Shown: positions 28,677 to 38,359 of the stretch, one piece after another | Layout of the letters: each line of letters starts with the position of its first letter | How positions within the stretch are numbered: the stretch's first letter is position 1 | NCBI GenBank assembly: GCA_023410595.1 | Contig: JAEYPO010000017.1 | Coordinates: forward strand, 1-64,000 | DNA length: 64,000 nucleotides | DNA from: Bacillota bacterium | Lineage (GTDB): Bacteria; Bacillota; Clostridia; Christensenellales; SZUA-584 | Direction: 5' to 3' | Notes under the pieces: generated by a model | Seen by the model: only the letters and a program-made list of their open reading frames with translations | The model's database searches: none | What the model was told of the DNA's origin: nothing | Position numbers and translations under genes: made by a program

Positions 28677-29915
28677 ATGAGAAATATACCATTTTCTCCT
28701 CCTGATATTACGGATATTGAAATCGAGGAAGTCATTAAGGTGATGAGATCCGGCTGGATCACAACCGGGCCGAAAACTAAACAGTTTGAAAGTGAAATTG
28801 CGCAATATGTCGGCGTAAAAAAGGCGGTTTGCTTAAGCTCGGCAACAGCCGCGATGGAACTGACACTGCGAATATTGGGTATTGGGCCAGGGGATGAGGT
28901 AATAACTTCTGCATACACTTATACGGCATCGGCTTCGGTTATTGACCATGTAGGAGCGAAGATAGTATTGGTTGACGTAGCTCCCGATTCTTTTGAAATG
29001 GATTACTTAAGGCTTGCCGACGCTATCACTGAAAAGACTAAAGCAATTATTCCAGTCGATATAGGCGGAAAAATGTGCAATTATGATGCCATATATAAAG
29101 CGGCGGAAAGTAAAAAAGAGCTGTTCAAAGCTAACAATGAGCTTCAGGAATTATTTAATAGAGTAATAATATTAGCGGATGCAGCCCATTCTTTTGGCGC
29201 TGAAAGAAAAGGAATGAAATGCGGTCAGGCTGCGGATTTTACCTGTTTTTCTTTTCATGCGGTAAAGAATCTTACGACAGCGGAAGGGGGAGCTGTGGTT
29301 TGGAAAAACGATATAGGGCTGGATGACGAATGGCTGTATAGCCAATACATGCTTTATAGCCTGCACGGACAGTCTAAGGACGCATTGTCAAAAAATCAAA
29401 AAGGTTCATGGGAGTATGACATTATTTATCCGGCATATAAATGCAACATGACGGATATTATGGCCGCTTTTGGTTTGGCTCAACTCAGCAGATACAAATA
29501 TATATTTGAAAGAAGAAAAGAAATCATCGGGAAGTATGATAGAGAGTTAAAGCCTTTGGGGATTCAAAGTATAAAGCATTATGGAGAAAATTTCAGCTCG
29601 AACGGCCATTTATATATAGCAAGAATTCCGGGAATAGGTGAACTTCAACGAAATGAGATGATTGTCAGTTTAGCGGGAACGGGAATCGCCTGCAATGTAC
29701 ACTATAAGCCTTTACCGATGTTTACAGCATATAAAAATATGGGGTTTAATATGAAGCGTTATCCGAACGCATTTAACCAATATATTAATGAAATTACGCT
29801 TCCGCTTCATACGCTGCTCAGTAACGAGGATGTAGAATACGTATGCAACAGGTTAATAAGCTTAATTAACTATTCTTATGATAAAGAGGCAGTATTAATC
29901 AGGCAGGATGTATAA
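28677..29915 (+). CDS. DegT/DnrJ/EryC1-family PLP aminotransferase (nucleotide-sugar type)
   Basis: The protein has 412 residues. It begins IPFSPPDITDIEIEEV with GWITTGPKTKQFE, typical of UDP-4-keto-sugar aminotransferases. The PLP Asp lies in ILADAAHSFGA and the Schiff-base Lys in FSFHAVKNLTTAEGG. An insertion near residues 140-160 (KKELFKANNELQEL) makes it longer than WbpE-type enzymes. With the upstream dehydratase it should make a UDP-4-amino-4,6-dideoxy-HexNAc. No PglD-like acetyltransferase is adjacent, so the 4-amino group may stay free. Confidence 0.88.
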   Translation: MRNIPFSPPDITDIEIEEVIKVMRSGWITTGPKTKQFESEIAQYVGVKKAVCLSSATAAMELTLRILGIGPGDEVITSAYTYTASASVIDHVGAKIVLVDVAPDSFEMDYLRLADAITEKTKAIIPVDIGGKMCNYDAIYKAAESKKELFKANNELQELFNRVIILADAAHSFGAERKGMKCGQAADFTCFSFHAVKNLTTAEGGAVVWKNDIGLDDEWLYSQYMLYSLHGQSKDALSKNQKGSWEYDIIYPAYKCNMTDIMAAFGLAQLSRYKYIFERRKEIIGKYDRELKPLGIQSIKHYGENFSSNGHLYIARIPGIGELQRNEMIVSLAGTGIACNVHYKPLPMFTAYKNMGFNMKRYPNAFNQYINEITLPLHTLLSNEDVEYVCNRLISLINYSYDKEAVLIRQDV

Positions 29916-29992
29916 GGATTTATTACAAAATATCATGTCTGTTATTTTCAGTTATACAGTTTAAGTTATTTAGAGATATGCGGTAATTTTCT

Positions 29993-30730
29993 ATGAGATT
30001 AAAAGCCTGGGGCGATCTTCCACCTGGTATGCAGTGTGACGAAGTTAGAAAATTTTATGACATACTGTCCCGTCGCAAGGTCAGCCTTGTATTAAAACGC
30101 TTTTTTGACGTCTCCACGGCAGCCGTTCTGTTGATAGTTTTGTTTCCTGCTTTTTTAATGATCTCTATCGCTATCGCGCTTGATTCAAAAGGCGGCGTGC
30201 TTTTTATACAAGAAAGAGTAACCATGTATGGAAAGCGATTTCGTATCTGTAAGTTCAGAACCATGGTAGCTAACGCTGAAAAATTAGGCGCACTGCTTAC
30301 TGCAGAAAACGATAAAAGGGTCACCAATGTTGGAAAATTTCTTCGTGGCAGCCGGTTAGACGAGATCCCACAGCTTATAAACGTTATCACTGGTGATATG
30401 AGTTTTGTTGGTACGCGGCCGGAAGTTCCCAAGTACGTAGAGGCGTACACGCCTGAGATGCTGGCGACGCTTTTACTGCCGGCTGGAGTTACCTCAGAGG
30501 TCAGTATCATGTATAAGAATGAGTACAAACAATTAAGCGAGGCCACAGACATAGATAGAACTTATGTGGAGAAAGTGCTGCCCGGTAAAATGTATTATAA
30601 CCTTATGGCTATAGAAAACTTCAATTTCTGGCAGGATATCAGGACGATGTTTCGGACTGTTTTTGCTGTATGCGGGAAAGAGTATAACGAACAGAATAGT
30701 TCAATGTATACGACCAGAATAAGGATGTAA
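29993..30730 (+). CDS. Initiating phosphoglycosyltransferase (bacterial sugar transferase, PglC-like)
   Basis: The protein has 245 residues with an N-terminal re-entrant membrane helix (FDVSTAAVLLIVLFPAFLM near 40-58). The catalytic core has FIQERVTMYGKRFRICKFRTM and the Asp-Glu dyad in SRLDEIPQLINVITGDMSFVGTRPE. Such monotopic enzymes transfer phospho-sugar from a UDP-sugar to undecaprenyl phosphate, starting the repeat unit. It directly follows the dehydratase and aminotransferase, so the first sugar is probably the diamino-trideoxyhexose made by them. Confidence 0.9.
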   Translation: MRLKAWGDLPPGMQCDEVRKFYDILSRRKVSLVLKRFFDVSTAAVLLIVLFPAFLMISIAIALDSKGGVLFIQERVTMYGKRFRICKFRTMVANAEKLGALLTAENDKRVTNVGKFLRGSRLDEIPQLINVITGDMSFVGTRPEVPKYVEAYTPEMLATLLLPAGVTSEVSIMYKNEYKQLSEATDIDRTYVEKVLPGKMYYNLMAIENFNFWQDIRTMFRTVFAVCGKEYNEQNSSMYTTRIRM

Positions 30731-30738
30731 CGTAAGAA

Positions 30739-31986
30739 ATGAACATATGGATACTTAACCATTATGCGGTTCCCCAGAAATACTATTACCTTGCGCGAAG
30801 CTACAACTTTGCAAAACAGCTTATAGCGCGAGAGCATAAAGTGACCATATTCGCTGCAAGCTCCGTACACAACTCCGATATCAACCTAATAACGAACCGG
30901 GACAGTTATAGGGAAATGGATGAGGATGGCATACACTATGTACTATTCAGGGCAAGGCGATACGCCGGAAGTGGCCGCGCTCGTATTATTAACCATATTG
31001 AGGGCGCTTGGAGGATGGCGCATCTTTGCCCTGAGTTTACGGATACGTTGGGGAGGCCGGATATCATATATGCCTCCGCCGGGCAATCACTCACTCTTGT
31101 TGTTGGCATAAAGCTGGCAAAAAAGTTGGGAATAAAGTGCGTCTCAGAAGTCACTGATCTTTGGCCGGAGAGCTTCACGGCGTACGGGCTTTTATCGAAA
31201 GCAAATCCCATACTTAAATTGCTATATGCGGGGGAACGATGGATTTACGAAAAATCGGATGCCCTGATTTTTTCAATAGAGGGCGGCAAGGATTATGTAA
31301 TTGAAAAGAAGTGGGATAAAGCCCACGGCGGATCAGTAAATTTGAGCAAGGTCTACCACATCAACAACGGCGTGGATTTAAAAGAGTTCGATTACAACAA
31401 AAAATACAATACATTTCCTGACCCGGATTTGGATGATCCGAATACCTTCAAAATGATATATACAGGATCAATACGCAAAGCGAATAATTTGGGACTGTTA
31501 CTGGATGTGGCAAAAAGGATTAGAGACCCAAGCGTAAGATTTATTGTCTGGGGTGGAGGCGACGAACTCCCGGCACTGCGGCAGCGATTGGTCCTAGATA
31601 ATATTACGAATGTAATATTCAAAGGCAAGGTAGATAAGAAATACATACCGTATGTAATTACGAGGGCAGATTTGGCGGTGCTTAATTATGAGATGCACGA
31701 TATTTGGAAGTATGGTGGCAGCCAAAATAAGCTGTTTGAGTATTTTGCCGGCGGAACTCCTGTAATGACGAATATCCGAATGGGCTACGACCTTATGGAG
31801 CGATACGACTGCGGGTTTTATGTTGATTATTCTGATCCGGAAAAGGTCGCAGAGACAATTGGCCGGATTTCTTCCATGCACCAGCATGAATATGAAAGAT
31901 ACTGTGCCAACGCCAGACGCGCCGCGGAGGAATTTGATTTTAAGGAATTGACTGATAAGCTGGAGGAAGTAATTGAGGGCTGTTAA
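30739..31986 (+). CDS. Glycosyltransferase, GT4 family (WbuB-like)
   Basis: The protein has 415 residues, GT-B fold. The N-terminus MNIWILNHYAVP and EVTDLWPESFTAYGLL are typical of the WbuB/PglA-like group of GT4 enzymes that add the second sugar. The C-terminal domain has FKMIYTGSIRKANNLGLLL, FIVWGGGDELP and the donor-binding QNKLFEYFAGGTPVM with the conserved E. It starts 8 bp after the initiating transferase and probably adds the second residue to the lipid-linked sugar. Confidence 0.88.
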   Translation: MNIWILNHYAVPQKYYYLARSYNFAKQLIAREHKVTIFAASSVHNSDINLITNRDSYREMDEDGIHYVLFRARRYAGSGRARIINHIEGAWRMAHLCPEFTDTLGRPDIIYASAGQSLTLVVGIKLAKKLGIKCVSEVTDLWPESFTAYGLLSKANPILKLLYAGERWIYEKSDALIFSIEGGKDYVIEKKWDKAHGGSVNLSKVYHINNGVDLKEFDYNKKYNTFPDPDLDDPNTFKMIYTGSIRKANNLGLLLDVAKRIRDPSVRFIVWGGGDELPALRQRLVLDNITNVIFKGKVDKKYIPYVITRADLAVLNYEMHDIWKYGGSQNKLFEYFAGGTPVMTNIRMGYDLMERYDCGFYVDYSDPEKVAETIGRISSMHQHEYERYCANARRAAEEFDFKELTDKLEEVIEGC

Positions 31987-32166
31987 CCACTTTGAAATTT
32001 TGAAGCAGACGTTATCCTCTGTATGATCCAAAGTTGCTGCGCTTTGAGTTAAAACTAAAAATGTAAAGAGAAAACGGCTATTTTGATAGCCATGATGATA
32101 CCTGATGGACAAAAAGAAATGGATTCCCCAATAATAATTCAATTTGTAATAAAGGAGGCGATATTA

Positions 32167-34050
32167 ATGTGTGGAATTTTTGGAGTAGTATCCGAAAGCA
32201 AGATAGATGAAAGGAATTTACGTTTAATTGCAAAGCATAGTAAGCAAAGAGGATCCGATTCAAGCGGTTTGTTTTTTAATAGCTGTGAGGGTTATAGAGT
32301 TTCACGAGCAAATCATGAAATCATTAGACTCTTAGATAAAGAAAAGTGGTCAAACTCAACTACATTAATGGGACACAGCCGTCTTATTACCAATGGCTTG
32401 AATGACAATCAGCCAGTTGTCCGTGATGGAATGTTAGTCATACATAATGGAATAGTTGTAAATGACAAAGAGCTTTGGGGTACACTTAATACTTCGAGAA
32501 ATTTTCAAATCGATTCAGAAGTTCTTATTGGCATAGCTTTGCAGCATTTAGCTGAGAACGGTGAAATAGAAGATTTGCCAAAGCACATAATATCATTATG
32601 TCAGGGTACTATATCGGCTGCTTTTGCAATGCCGAGTTTAGGGAAGCTATTGTTATTTTCAAACAACGGAAGTCTTTATGCAGGCAGAATTGGAAGCACA
32701 ATCTATTTCTCATCTGAGAGCTATCCTTTAAAATGTATTAATTGCGATGATATAAATCAAGTCTGGCAAGATGGAATAATAATTGATATTCCCAAATCAG
32801 AAACAATAGAGATTCATGATGATTGTTTTGGGAGAAAAGAGAACCTCATACCCTCATTTAAGAACATTTCTGCCGAAGAGGCAATGCTTCAATATTATCA
32901 GCCTAAAGTTAAGCGTTGTACGAAATGCGTATTACCGGAAACCATGCCGTTTATCACATTTGATTCTGAGGGTGTTTGTAATTACTGCCGTAATTATAAA
33001 CCCCGCAACAGGCCAAAACCTAAAGAAGAGTTATTTGAATTAGTAAAACCATATAGACGCATCGATGAACCTGATTGTATTGTTCCCTTTTCAGGGGGCA
33101 GGGACAGCAGTTATAGCTTACACTTGATTGTAAATGAATTACAGATGAAGCCTGTTGCCTATACATATGATTGGGGAATGGTGACTGATTTAGGCCGCAG
33201 AAATATCAGCAGGATGTGTTCAAAACTTGGCGTTGAAAATATTATTGTTGCCGCCAATATTACTGAGAAGAGACAGAATATAGTTAAAAACCTTAAGGCA
33301 TGGTTAAAATCACCTCACCTTGGCATGATAAGCATATTAACCGCAGGAGATAAACATTTCTTCAAATATATTGAGGAAGTGAAGAAACAAACAGGAATTA
33401 ATCTAAATCTGTGGGGCATAAACCCGCTTGAAGTAACTTATTTCAAGTCAGGGTTTTTGGGCGTAAAACCTGATTTTGAAGAAAAAAGAGTCTATATGCC
33501 CGGTTTTTATAACCAAATGAGGTATCAAGTTCTTAGATTGAAGGCAATGCTTAAGAGCCCGGGCTATTTAAATTCATCGCTTTGGGATACTTTATCAGGG
33601 GAATACTATCGTAGTTTTGTTAAGAAAACAGATTATTTTCATATTTATGATTACTGGCAATGGAACGAGGAAATTATTGATGAAACCTTAAAGCAATATG
33701 ACTGGGAATTGGCCCCCGACACTAATACTACCTGGCGGATCGGTGATGGTACCGCCGCGTTTTACAACTATATTTATTATACTGTTGCAGGGTTTACAGA
33801 ACACGATACTTTCAGAAGTAATCAAATTAGAGAAGGTCAGTTAAACAGAGCTGAAGCTTTAGAAATTGTAAAAGATGAAAACCGGCCGCGTTATAAAAAT
33901 ATACGATGGTATCTTGACACATTAAATATGGATTTTGCAGAGGTTATTAATGTAATTAACAATATCCCCAAGCTTTATACCATAGATGACCAAAACATTG
34001 CTGAAGATATTTATAATTTTTTTAAATTATATAATTCCTTTGGAGGATGA
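32167..34050 (+). CDS. Class-II glutamine amidotransferase fused to an N-acetyl sugar amidotransferase (WbpG-like)
   Basis: The protein has 627 residues. The start must be the ATG at 32167: it follows AAGGAGG by eight bases and puts the catalytic Cys at position 2 (MCGIFGVVSE), as N-terminal-nucleophile amidotransferases need. Residues 1 to about 220 are GATase_2 (KQRGSDSSGL, MGHSRLITNG, VIHNGIVVN). From about 265, the zinc-like pair CTKCVLPETMP and CNYCRNY leads into a PP-loop ATPase (VPFSGGRDSSYSLH) of the WbpG/LegX/PseA type. WbpG normally takes ammonia from HisH/HisF-like partners; here the glutaminase is built in and no hisH or hisF is present. The probable reaction converts an acetamido group of a nucleotide-linked uronic acid to an acetamidino group. 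Confidence 0.85.
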   Translation: MCGIFGVVSESKIDERNLRLIAKHSKQRGSDSSGLFFNSCEGYRVSRANHEIIRLLDKEKWSNSTTLMGHSRLITNGLNDNQPVVRDGMLVIHNGIVVNDKELWGTLNTSRNFQIDSEVLIGIALQHLAENGEIEDLPKHIISLCQGTISAAFAMPSLGKLLLFSNNGSLYAGRIGSTIYFSSESYPLKCINCDDINQVWQDGIIIDIPKSETIEIHDDCFGRKENLIPSFKNISAEEAMLQYYQPKVKRCTKCVLPETMPFITFDSEGVCNYCRNYKPRNRPKPKEELFELVKPYRRIDEPDCIVPFSGGRDSSYSLHLIVNELQMKPVAYTYDWGMVTDLGRRNISRMCSKLGVENIIVAANITEKRQNIVKNLKAWLKSPHLGMISILTAGDKHFFKYIEEVKKQTGINLNLWGINPLEVTYFKSGFLGVKPDFEEKRVYMPGFYNQMRYQVLRLKAMLKSPGYLNSSLWDTLSGEYYRSFVKKTDYFHIYDYWQWNEEIIDETLKQYDWELAPDTNTTWRIGDGTAAFYNYIYYTVAGFTEHDTFRSNQIREGQLNRAEALEIVKDENRPRYKNIRWYLDTLNMDFAEVINVINNIPKLYTIDDQNIAEDIYNFFKLYNSFGG

Positions 34051-34051
34051 A

Positions 34052-35197
34052 ATGAATATATGCCACTTTACGACTGTACATACAAGATGCGACCCACGCA
34101 TCTTTTGGAAGGAGTGCATTTCTACTGCTGAATCAGCAAATCAGGTTACTTTAATAGTAAGCGACAATAAAAAGGATGAAGAAAAAAACGGAGTAGTAAT
34201 ACTTTCAACTAAGAGCCCTTCTAAAAACAGACTATTACGAATTTTATCAATAGCCTCCAGGAACAGAATATATAAGAAAGCCAAAGATCTGAAAGCTGAT
34301 ATTTATCAGTTCCATGACCCAGAGCTATTACATTTAGGCCTCAAACTAAAAAAACGGGGTTTCCATGTTATTTATGATGTTCACGAAGATGTGCCAAGAC
34401 AAATTCTTGCTAAGGAATGGATTCCTCTTTTTATGAGGCGGATAGTATCTGGACTTTTTGAAGTTTATGAAAACAAATGCGCAAAGAAGTTCGATGCGAT
34501 AATCGTTCCTACACCTCATATCAAGGAAAGGTTTATTCATTTTAACAACTCTGTTTGGGAGGTATGCAATTTCCCTCCCGTCGGGGAGATAAAATACTCA
34601 GGCCATAATTACTCAAATCAAAATCCCGGTTGTTATGTTGGCGGCATTACAAGCACAAGAGGAATACGGCAGATTTCCAAGGCAACGGATAAAGCCGGAA
34701 TAATACTTTACCTTTGTGGAAAATTTGATTCAAAAGGATTAGAACAAGAGATACTCAATAAACACAGAAATATAAAATATTTTGGATTTTTGAACAGAAG
34801 TGAGGTTTTTGACATTTTACATAATTCCAGTATGGGATTTGTAACCCTCCTTGACACACCTAATGATGCTGCATCATATCCAATAAAGCTATTTGAATAT
34901 ATGGCTGCCGGAATACCTGTTATTTCATCAAATTTCCCTTTGTATAAAGAAATAGTTGAAGGAAACAATTGTGGTATTTGTATTGATCCACTCGATATCG
35001 ATGCTATATATGATGCAATAAACAAAATCACGACAGATAAGGTATATGCGGATGAAATGCGAATAAATGGACGCAAGGCAATAGAAGAAAAGTACAATTG
35101 GGAGGGTCAAATAGCGAAACTTCTGGAATGCTATGAATGTTGTTTGAAACAACCTGTTGTATCAGAGCGTTACCAAAAGTATGCAGGTATTCTATGA
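34052..35197 (+). CDS. Glycosyltransferase, GT4-like
   Basis: The protein has 381 residues, starting at the ATG at 34052, with the ribosome-binding GGAGG (34042-34046) inside the end of the preceding gene. The N-terminal domain has HFTTVHTRCDPRIFWKEC and the C-terminal domain SYPIKLFEYMAAGIPVISS, with the GT4 EX7E-like region. Similar proteins occur in capsule loci with amidated or uronic-acid sugars. Its stop overlaps the next start by four bases. Confidence 0.85.
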   Translation: MNICHFTTVHTRCDPRIFWKECISTAESANQVTLIVSDNKKDEEKNGVVILSTKSPSKNRLLRILSIASRNRIYKKAKDLKADIYQFHDPELLHLGLKLKKRGFHVIYDVHEDVPRQILAKEWIPLFMRRIVSGLFEVYENKCAKKFDAIIVPTPHIKERFIHFNNSVWEVCNFPPVGEIKYSGHNYSNQNPGCYVGGITSTRGIRQISKATDKAGIILYLCGKFDSKGLEQEILNKHRNIKYFGFLNRSEVFDILHNSSMGFVTLLDTPNDAASYPIKLFEYMAAGIPVISSNFPLYKEIVEGNNCGICIDPLDIDAIYDAINKITTDKVYADEMRINGRKAIEEKYNWEGQIAKLLECYECCLKQPVVSERYQKYAGIL

Positions 35198-36363
35198 AAG
35201 TTGTAAAAATCGTTGCTTCAGACTGGGAAAATGCGAGCCGCGATAAACGGGAATTATCCGCATACCGTGAACTGGGTGCGGATGTTAAAGTAATAGCAAA
35301 AGGAAGCGCAAAAGAAATTAAGAAGGAATGCGTATGCGGCTTTGATGTGCTTCGGTTTTCGACGCGCCCCTTGGGTGAAAGAGTTCCCAAATTTATAAAC
35401 CGTATAATCGCGGTCTTTATATGGGCGCACTATATTAGAACACTGGAAGCGGATGTTATAAGCGGTCATGATTTGTTTGGTTTGTTTATAGGGTATTTAT
35501 CCAATTTTAGAAGAAGTAAAAAGCACCGGGCTAAGCTGATATATGACTCTCATGAGTTTGAACTGGGCAGAGCCGCAGAACGCTCAAAGATAAATCTCTG
35601 GTTTACTAAGCGTTTGGAACATTTTCTGATCAAGCGATGTGCCTTTTCAATAATGGTCAATGATAGCATAGCTGACGAAGTTCAGAGAATCTACGGGTTG
35701 AAAAACCGTCCTGTCGTAATCCGCAACACGCCGGATTACTGGACTGTCGATTATTCCGTAACGACAGATGTGCACAGAGATTTTTGCCGAATGATTGGAA
35801 TACGGGAAGACTCGTTCATCATTATGTATCACGGAGGCATAATTGAGGGAAGAGGTATTGTAAAAATTATTAATTTGGTCGCCTTAAGCCATAACATAGT
35901 TGGTGTCATATTAGGGAATGGTGAGAAAAAATACGTAAACTCTCTTAAACAAATGGCGATTGAAAAAGGCGTCAGGGATCGCATTCTGTTCCTTCCGGCG
36001 GTGCCTCTTTCAGAACTCTGGAAGTATGTTGGCGCCGCCAACGTAGGAATGATAATGGCGCCCGCAATCTGTAAAAACCATTTATTTTCATTGCCTAATA
36101 AATTTTTCGAGAATATTCAAAGTGAAACCCCTATAATATGTCCTTTTTACCCTGCAATGAAAGAGCTGGTCGACAGATATAACATTGGTTTGACGTGTGA
36201 TCCTGAAAATATCGAAGAAATCGCCGCCTGTGTGGAACGTATGCGAACTGACTCATCGTTTTACGAACTGTGCAAAAAGAACTTAAAAACAGCGAAAATG
36301 AATTTATGCTGGGAAAATGAAAAACAAGCTTTAATTACAGCTTATAAGCAATTGGAGGGCTAA
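35194..36363 (+). CDS. Glycosyltransferase, GT4-like, duplicate copy 1
   Basis: The protein has 389 residues. The ATG at 35194 overlaps the previous stop (ATGA). The GT-B fold is visible: LIYDSHEFELGRAAERS, FSIMVNDSIADEVQRIYG, IIMYHGGIIEGRGIVKI and a C-terminal CWENEKQALITAYK. It is a close paralog of the protein encoded at 37187-38350, especially over residues 120-200. The two copies flank a deacetylase-like gene and probably make similar linkages. Confidence 0.85.
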   Translation: MKVVKIVASDWENASRDKRELSAYRELGADVKVIAKGSAKEIKKECVCGFDVLRFSTRPLGERVPKFINRIIAVFIWAHYIRTLEADVISGHDLFGLFIGYLSNFRRSKKHRAKLIYDSHEFELGRAAERSKINLWFTKRLEHFLIKRCAFSIMVNDSIADEVQRIYGLKNRPVVIRNTPDYWTVDYSVTTDVHRDFCRMIGIREDSFIIMYHGGIIEGRGIVKIINLVALSHNIVGVILGNGEKKYVNSLKQMAIEKGVRDRILFLPAVPLSELWKYVGAANVGMIMAPAICKNHLFSLPNKFFENIQSETPIICPFYPAMKELVDRYNIGLTCDPENIEEIAACVERMRTDSSFYELCKKNLKTAKMNLCWENEKQALITAYKQLEG

Positions 36364-37176
36364 ATGAACGATCAAAGTAAATGGTTCGTTGTAAAAACGA
36401 TACTTTTAAACGACAGGCTAAAGATGTACAAAAAATACATAGAAAAAGCAAAACAACTGGGGTATAAATGCTGCAGCTTTATTGAGTATTATCACGAAAG
36501 GGAAACCGCTGATAAATACCTCATACTGCGTCATGATGTGGACTATGATTTAAAGGCAACACGAAAAATGTTTAATCTTGAAAAAAGTCTTAACGTAACC
36601 AGTACATATTATTTCAGAGACTGCACTTTTGATTATAATTTAATGCAAGAGATCAAAGCTGCAGGTTTTGAAGTAGGATATCACTATGAGACGCTTGCTA
36701 ATCTTGCAAATGCTAAAGGCTTTACGAAAAAAGAGCAGATTGATCTGGATGAAGGGCGTGAATTATTTAAGAAGGAGTTAAAATACTTTGAGCAGAGGGC
36801 AGGATTTAAAATGTTGTCATGTGCAGATCACGGCCATGAGAAAAATGTCGAACTGGGCATATCGAACAATGCTATTTTTGAAAACATTAATTCAAAGGCC
36901 CTATCCGTTGAGTTTGAGGCATACAATAAGAACTTGTATGATAATTATATTGAATGTCATATCATGGACTGCCCAATAGACCTCAACTTTGGTTATTCAT
37001 ATAAGAATAAAAATCCTCAAAACGCTTTTTCGGAAGGAAAAAGAGTTATCGTTTTTCTGGCGCATCCTTGTCACTGGTATTTGAGCCTGCGAGCATATGC
37101 AGGCAGATGCCAAAGTCTGATTACAGGACAAATTACTTACTCGACTGAACGAACGTATAAAAGAATCGCCATGTAA
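36364..37176 (+). CDS. Polysaccharide-deacetylase-like (CE4 superfamily) protein
   Basis: The protein has 270 residues without a signal peptide. YLILRHDVDYDLKATRKM near residue 55 resembles the metal-binding NodB motif in its divergent HDVD form, followed by GFEVGYHYETLAN with a second His region, and VIVFLAHPCHWYLS near the end. The lack of an export signal suggests action on a cytoplasmic lipid-linked or nucleotide sugar. It starts directly after the preceding stop with GGAGGG overlapping. A deacetylase here could generate a free amino group; a non-catalytic role is possible. Confidence 0.7.
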   Translation: MNDQSKWFVVKTILLNDRLKMYKKYIEKAKQLGYKCCSFIEYYHERETADKYLILRHDVDYDLKATRKMFNLEKSLNVTSTYYFRDCTFDYNLMQEIKAAGFEVGYHYETLANLANAKGFTKKEQIDLDEGRELFKKELKYFEQRAGFKMLSCADHGHEKNVELGISNNAIFENINSKALSVEFEAYNKNLYDNYIECHIMDCPIDLNFGYSYKNKNPQNAFSEGKRVIVFLAHPCHWYLSLRAYAGRCQSLITGQITYSTERTYKRIAM

Positions 37177-37186
37177 AGGAGCATCT

Positions 37187-38350
37187 ATGGTTTATTTAAA
37201 ATTGATGCCGGGTATTCCGTATGACGAAGCAAGCAGAAATAAAAGGGAACTTTCGGCAGCCTATGAGTTGGGCTATGAAATTATTGTTGTGAGTTCGGAA
37301 AGCAAAGAACGAGAGGGATTCCCCAATTACAAATTCATATGCGATGGATTAACACAATTATCTTATTCAATGCCGCGTCTTAAAAGATACATTATCATTC
37401 TTTGCGATGATATTCGTCTTATAAAAAAGATAAGAAACATTGATAAAAATATTATGAGCTGCCATAATCTTAAATCGCTTTTATTCGGCTGGCTGTCAAA
37501 CTGCCTTTTACCAAGAGTAAAAAAGGCCAGGCTGATATATGATTCTCATGAGTTTGAACTGGGTAAAGCCGCGGAGCGATCAAAGATAATTCTCTGGTTT
37601 ATTAAGCATTTGGAACGTTTTTTGATCAAGCGATGCGACTTTTCAATAATGGTCAATGATAGTATAGCGGATGAGGTTCAAAGGATTCATAAATTAAAGC
37701 AGCGCCCCATCGTTGTACGGAGCACACCAAACTACTGGACATTGGAGACCTTGAAAATTCGGGAGACCCGCTCTGAAATATGTAAGGCAATGGGGGTTCC
37801 AAAAGATACATTTTTGATAATGTATCACGGCGGCGTAATGCCGCATCGTAAGATCGAGATTTTTATAGATGCTGTATCGCGGAATCCGCATATTGCTGGA
37901 ATCATTCTTGGAAATGCGTTTCCAGAAAGCTATTTAGAACAGCTAAAGGAGTATGCAAAAGTTACTGGGGTATCCGGACGGATATATTTTCATCCAGCTG
38001 TTCCTATAGAAGAATTGTATAAATACGTCAGTGCGGCTGACGTGGGTACTGTATTAATATCCGCACGGTATAAGAATGATTATCTATGTCTGCCCAACAA
38101 GTTTTTTGAAAACATACAGTCCATGACTCCTTTGATAACTTTTGAATTTCCCGAAATGAAGCATATCATTCAGCAATATGGTATCGGACTGACTGTGGAT
38201 ACTTTACATACAGATGATATTGATTCAGCTATTGAGAGAATGCGGACTGACAGAGAATTTTATACCAGATGCAAAAAAAATCTGGAGGCAGCTAAACGGG
38301 AACTTTGCTGGGAAAACGAAAAACAAGTTCTTTTAAGAGCACTGCAATAG
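37187..38350 (+). CDS. Glycosyltransferase, GT4-like, duplicate copy 2
   Basis: The protein has 387 residues. It shares long stretches with the protein encoded at 35194-36363: LIYDSHEFELGKAAERSK, FSIMVNDSIADEVQRI, FLIMYHGG, LPNKFFENIQS and CWENEKQ. The N-terminal acceptor-side part is more diverged than the middle. AAAGGAG precedes the start. It is probably an inverting or retaining GT4 with the same donor as its twin but a different acceptor. Confidence 0.85.
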   Translation: MVYLKLMPGIPYDEASRNKRELSAAYELGYEIIVVSSESKEREGFPNYKFICDGLTQLSYSMPRLKRYIIILCDDIRLIKKIRNIDKNIMSCHNLKSLLFGWLSNCLLPRVKKARLIYDSHEFELGKAAERSKIILWFIKHLERFLIKRCDFSIMVNDSIADEVQRIHKLKQRPIVVRSTPNYWTLETLKIRETRSEICKAMGVPKDTFLIMYHGGVMPHRKIEIFIDAVSRNPHIAGIILGNAFPESYLEQLKEYAKVTGVSGRIYFHPAVPIEELYKYVSAADVGTVLISARYKNDYLCLPNKFFENIQSMTPLITFEFPEMKHIIQQYGIGLTVDTLHTDDIDSAIERMRTDREFYTRCKKNLEAAKRELCWENEKQVLLRALQ

Positions 38351-38359
38351 AAGACAATC

